The notes beneath the pieces are model-generated. The model was not told where the DNA came from. It searched no databases and worked only from the letters and a program-made list of their open reading frames with translations. This document shows, in pieces, positions 50,042-53,120 of a DNA stretch of 53,120 nucleotides. Both the position numbers and the translations under genes were made by a program. How positions within the stretch are numbered: the first letter of the stretch is position 1; every line of letters begins with the position of its first letter. This stretch comes from an uncultured Clostridia bacterium (lineage in GTDB: Bacteria > Bacillota > Clostridia > TANB77 > CAG-508), in assembly GCA_934177725.1 (NCBI GenBank), contig CAKPPO010000012.1:1-53120 (forward strand). The letters run 5' to 3'.

Positions 50042-52681
50042 TTATATTGTTTTTTCTTCATGTTTATATATTACTTTTCCAAATTTAAATTCATTAAATT
50101 TCTTTTGTATTTCCATTATAACTATTGGCATCATAGATATTAATATTGTGTAAATCCATTGTGTTTTATTTAGTGGAACTAATTTAAATACTTCTGCTAC
50201 AGGAGGAATAATTACTACTCCTACTTGCATAATCAAACCTAAAATAAATGCTCCTGCAAGATATTTGTTTTCTAAAATCCCTGTCTTAAATATTGATTCT
50301 TCTGTTTTGATATTAAAGCTATGCACAAGTTCTAACATTCCAAGTGATACAAATGCCATTGTTCTGCCTACTTCTAAACTATATAAATTATTACCTATAC
50401 TAAACGCAAATAATGTAAGTATTCCTAACATTATACCTTCTACAAATATTTTTCCCCACATACCATCAGCAAATAGTGCTTTGTTTGAATCTACTGGTTT
50501 TCTGCTCATTATGTTTGGTTCTGGCTTTTCTAACCCAAGTGCAATTGCTGGAAAAGAATCTGTTACTAAGTTTATCCAAAGTAATTGTATTGCAAGAAGT
50601 GGTGATTTTAATCCTAATACAATTCCCATAAAAATTGTTACTATCTCTCCTATGTTAGTAGAAATTAGGAAATGTATTGCTTTTCTTATATTATCAAAAA
50701 TATTCCTTCCTTGTTTTACTGCTTCTACTATAGTTACAAAATTATCATCTGCTAATACCATATCTGCTGCATTTTTAGCAACATCTGTACCATTTTTTCC
50801 CATTGCTACACCAATATCTGCATTTTTTAGTGCTGGTGCATCATTTACTCCATCACCTGTCATTGCAACAACTGCTCCTGTACTTTGAAATGCCTTTACT
50901 ATTCTGACTTTATGTTCTGGTGATACTCTTGCAAAAACCGAATAATTCATAATGTCTCTTTCTAGTTCTTTTTGACCTATTTTATCTAATTCTGTTCCTG
51001 TTATAGCCTTATCTCTCATTTTTAGTATTCCAAGTTCTTTTGCTATTGCTTTTGCAGTTGTTATATGGTCTCCTGTTATCATAACCGTTTTTATTCCTGC
51101 TCTTCTACATGTTGTAACAGCTTCCTTTACACCTTCTCTTGGAGAATCTATCATTCCTATTAGCCCAACAAAAATTAAATTATCTTCTATTTCTTTACTT
51201 CCCATATTTGTAGGTAGTTTTTCTATTTCTTTGTAACAAATTGCTATTACCCTTAATGCTTTTTCTGCCATTTTATTATTTGCTTCTTCTATATTCCTCC
51301 TTACACCACTATCCATAGGAACTATTGTATTTTCTTTTTTATAATACAAACATTTTCCTAAAATAATGTCTAGCGCACCTTTTGTAATAACCATATACGA
51401 ATTATTATTTTTATGAATTGTAGACATCATTTTTCTACTAGATTCAAAAGGAATATCTGCAACTCTTTTATTCATTTTGTACATTTCAAATTTGTCTATA
51501 TTATCTTTTAAAGCATCCTCTACTAAAGCTACCTCTGTTGGTTCTCCTACTGCTTTTTTCTTACTATTTTCGTAACTTATTTGAGTATCTGTACACATAC
51601 ATGCAAATGTTTTTAATTCTCTTTTACCTGCTCCTAAAGTATAATGCTCTACAACTTGCATTTTATTTTGTGTTAATGTTCCCGTTTTATCTGAGCATAT
51701 AACACTACTACTTCCTAGCGTTTCTACTGCTGGCAACTTTCTAATTATTGCATTTTTTCTTGCCATTTTTGTAACACCTATTGAAAGCATTATTGTAACA
51801 ACTGCTGGAAGTCCCTCTGGAATCGCAGCAACAGCAAGTCCTACTGAAGTCATAAACATTTCCATTGCTGGTATTTTCTTGAATATTCCTATTATAAAGA
51901 TAAATAGGCAAATTACTAAACAACCTATTCCTAATGATTTTCCCACTCCTGCTAACTTCTTTTGTATAGGTGTTTGTGGTGCTTCATTTGTTATAATCAT
52001 TCCTGCTATTTTACCAACTTTAGTATTCATTCCAGTTTCTGTAACTATTGCTTCTCCATGTCCATTTACTATTATAGTTGAAGAAAACACCATATTAACC
52101 ATATCACCTAATGTTTGTTCTTTATTTAAAATAACATTTGCGTCTTTTAAGACTGGAAGCGTCTCTCCCGTTAAGCTAGATTCTTCTACTTTTAAATTTG
52201 AGCATGAAATAAGTCTTGCATCTGCTGGCACATAATTTCCTGCCTCTAATAAGATTATATCTCCTGGAACAACTTCATTTGCCGAAATAGTTTCTATTTT
52301 TCCATTTCTTCTTACTTTTGCAACAGGTGCAGTCATATTTTTTAATGCTTCTAAAGATTTTTCGGCCTTTGCTTCTTGAATTAATCCCATTATCGCATTA
52401 AATACTACTATAGCAATAATTATAATAGAATCTATGTAATCATTTTCACCATTCATTTTAGTAATTAGTGCTGAAATTATAGAAGCTATGATTAATATAA
52501 TTATCATGAAATCATTAAATTGTTTTATAAATTTTATAAAAATATTTTCTTTCTTTTTATTTGCTAGTTTATTTTCTCCAAAATTTTCTAGTCTCTTTTT
52601 AGCTTCTTTTGTCTCAATTCCATAAAGTTTATTTGTCCTAAAGTTTTTCTCAATTTCTTCTATTTTCTTAGTATGCCACAT
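50042..52681 (-). CDS. Calcium-type P-ATPase (P2A)
   Basis: Pumps cations, most likely Ca2+, out of the cytoplasm using ATP. TGE (171-173) is the dephosphorylation motif and DKTGTLT begins at Asp331, the phosphorylated residue. TGDGVNDAPALKNADIG forms the hinge. The M4 motif PEGLP (288-292) and the M6 motif NLVTDSFPAIALGLE match SERCA-type Ca2+ sites. Ten helices and 879 residues are normal. GGAGAG precedes the ATG. Mn2+ transport is an alternative. Confidence 0.92.
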   Translation of the reverse strand: MWHTKKIEEIEKNFRTNKLYGIETKEAKKRLENFGENKLANKKKENIFIKFIKQFNDFMIIILIIASIISALITKMNGENDYIDSIIIIAIVVFNAIMGLIQEAKAEKSLEALKNMTAPVAKVRRNGKIETISANEVVPGDIILLEAGNYVPADARLISCSNLKVEESSLTGETLPVLKDANVILNKEQTLGDMVNMVFSSTIIVNGHGEAIVTETGMNTKVGKIAGMIITNEAPQTPIQKKLAGVGKSLGIGCLVICLFIFIIGIFKKIPAMEMFMTSVGLAVAAIPEGLPAVVTIMLSIGVTKMARKNAIIRKLPAVETLGSSSVICSDKTGTLTQNKMQVVEHYTLGAGKRELKTFACMCTDTQISYENSKKKAVGEPTEVALVEDALKDNIDKFEMYKMNKRVADIPFESSRKMMSTIHKNNNSYMVITKGALDIILGKCLYYKKENTIVPMDSGVRRNIEEANNKMAEKALRVIAICYKEIEKLPTNMGSKEIEDNLIFVGLIGMIDSPREGVKEAVTTCRRAGIKTVMITGDHITTAKAIAKELGILKMRDKAITGTELDKIGQKELERDIMNYSVFARVSPEHKVRIVKAFQSTGAVVAMTGDGVNDAPALKNADIGVAMGKNGTDVAKNAADMVLADDNFVTIVEAVKQGRNIFDNIRKAIHFLISTNIGEIVTIFMGIVLGLKSPLLAIQLLWINLVTDSFPAIALGLEKPEPNIMSRKPVDSNKALFADGMWGKIFVEGIMLGILTLFAFSIGNNLYSLEVGRTMAFVSLGMLELVHSFNIKTEESIFKTGILENKYLAGAFILGLIMQVGVVIIPPVAEVFKLVPLNKTQWIYTILISMMPIVIMEIQKKFNEFKFGKVIYKHEEKTI

Positions 52682-52697
52682 AAAAAAACACTCTCCT

Positions 52698-52770
52698 TTG
52701 TTAATTAAAAATTCATACTAATATATATGCACTTGTCCATATTTTATGAATCTTTTTAATTAATTTTGAA
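52698..52770. repeat. Imperfect AT-rich inverted repeat before the P-ATPase gene
   Basis: GTTAATTAAAAATTCAT is complementary, with a short bulge, to ATGAATCTTTTTAATTAA across a roughly 28-nt centre. It may be the terminator of the gene at the right edge or a leader structure of the P-ATPase gene. Confidence 0.4.
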
Positions 52771-52827
52771 AAGTGTTTTTCTGATTTCTTGTTTGATTTA
52801 AACTAAGAAATAATTTTTCTGAATAAA

Positions 52828-53120
52828 CTATCTTGTTCTTAAGCAATTTAATTTTTGCGTTTTTTCTAATCTTTCTTCTAAGTTTTTAAAATCTTCCCAT
52901 AGGTAACGAATATTACTATTAATTTCTGCAATTTCATTTAAAATTGTTTTGATTTTTTGCCCATGAGAATTAACTCGTTTGTTTAATTCTCCTATTTGTT
53001 GTCCTTGAAGTTCAACTCGTTTACTTAGTTCGCCTATTTGTTCTCCTTGAAGTTCAACTCGTTTACTTAGTTCGCCTATTTGTTCTCCTTGAAGTTCAAC
53101 TCGTTTACTTAATTCGCCTA
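52828..53120 (-). CDS. Coiled-coil protein with 14-residue repeats (C-terminal part, cut by window edge)
   Basis: The visible 96 residues are the C-terminus. Three repeats of ELSKRVELQGEQIG (two heptads) are followed by a related fourth unit and a charged helix ending RLEKTQKLNCLRTR. Such repeats form a long parallel coiled coil. The N-terminal domain that would identify the family lies outside. The DNA repeats are almost identical, which suggests recent expansion. Confidence 0.7.
   Translation of the reverse strand, partial: GELSKRVELQGEQIGELSKRVELQGEQIGELSKRVELQGQQIGELNKRVNSHGQKIKTILNEIAEINSNIRYLWEDFKNLEERLEKTQKLNCLRTR
52975..53120. repeat. 42-bp tandem repeat, about 3.5 copies
   Basis: GAAGTTCAACTCG recurs at 53007, 53049 and 53091, an exact 42-bp period; a diverged unit precedes. 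The period is a multiple of three and keeps the frame of the coiled-coil gene. The array continues past the window edge. Confidence 0.95.

Noticed and set aside
50265..50888. Plus-strand frame of 207 codons inside the P-ATPase gene
   Set aside because: Antisense to the conserved ATPase core; composition is that of a mirrored gene.
52975..53120. CRISPR-like array
   Set aside because: Units are directly adjacent with an exact 42-bp period, no spacers, and in frame with a coiled-coil gene.

Overview
The window is very AT-rich (by eye well under one third G+C), with T/A-ending codons, AAGGAGG-type Shine-Dalgarno (SD) sites and many short-stem intrinsic terminators. Most genes lie on the minus strand. 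RNase J, undecaprenyl-diphosphatase, class B sortases, a Gram-positive-style type IV pilus operon without secretin, and a DUF951 protein all point to a low-GC Bacillota, most likely an uncultured gut-type member of class Clostridia. The species cannot be read from the sequence.

Layout. 1-5.7 kb holds housekeeping genes: DUF951, gltX, a lone small gene, RNase J behind a long leader, and a ROK sugar kinase. 5.7-15.1 kb is a complete type IV pilus operon transcribed leftward in the order pilMN fusion, pilO, pilP-like, major pilin, prepilin peptidase, two minor pilins, pilB, pilT, pilC. 15.2-17.9 kb carries uppP, a TPR membrane protein and inorganic pyrophosphatase. 18.1-28.9 kb is the accessory part: a small XRE gene pair, tRNA-Leu(UAA) followed by a decayed tyrosine integrase, and two class B sortases. 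It also holds two surface proteins ending in NxPKTG sorting signals, a membrane-anchored extracytoplasmic protein, XRE regulators and several small genes with less AT-rich codon use. 28.9-33.3 kb has a radical SAM protein, an M23 peptidase, HU and an MOP-superfamily flippase. 33.5-36.9 kb holds an orphan VirD4/TraG-like coupling ATPase facing a winged-helix replication-relaxation-like protein, with no relaxase or mating-channel genes nearby. 37-43.6 kb returns to core genes: an S1 protein, two pseudouridine synthases, a divergent LspA, a GT-C-like membrane protein, tsf and rpsB. 44-53.1 kb carries a zinc-ribbon protein, pyrimidine-nucleoside phosphorylase, RNase HII, a stand-alone pilin-like protein, HtrA, an M23 peptidase, a Ca2+-type P-ATPase and, cut by the right edge, a coiled-coil protein with a 42-bp tandem repeat.

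How parts fit together. The pilus genes supply motors (PilB/PilT), platform (PilC), alignment proteins (PilM-N, PilO, PilP-like), pilins and their processing peptidase; the pilins lack the usual Glu5. Each sortase lies next to a candidate substrate, so 19.6-28.8 kb looks like a small cell-surface display module with its own regulators. A scattered family of perfect inverted repeats carrying a GGGAC/GTCCC core sits in intergenic spaces. One copy overlaps the likely ribosome binding site of pilC.

The strongest candidates for undescribed biology are the orphan VirD4-like ATPase/Replic_Relax pair, a multi-hairpin RNA candidate before tsf, the long leader or ncRNA before RNase J, the LspA homologue with an altered catalytic residue, and the orphan small genes with distinct codon use. 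Homology assignments come from recognising motifs by eye; no database search was possible.
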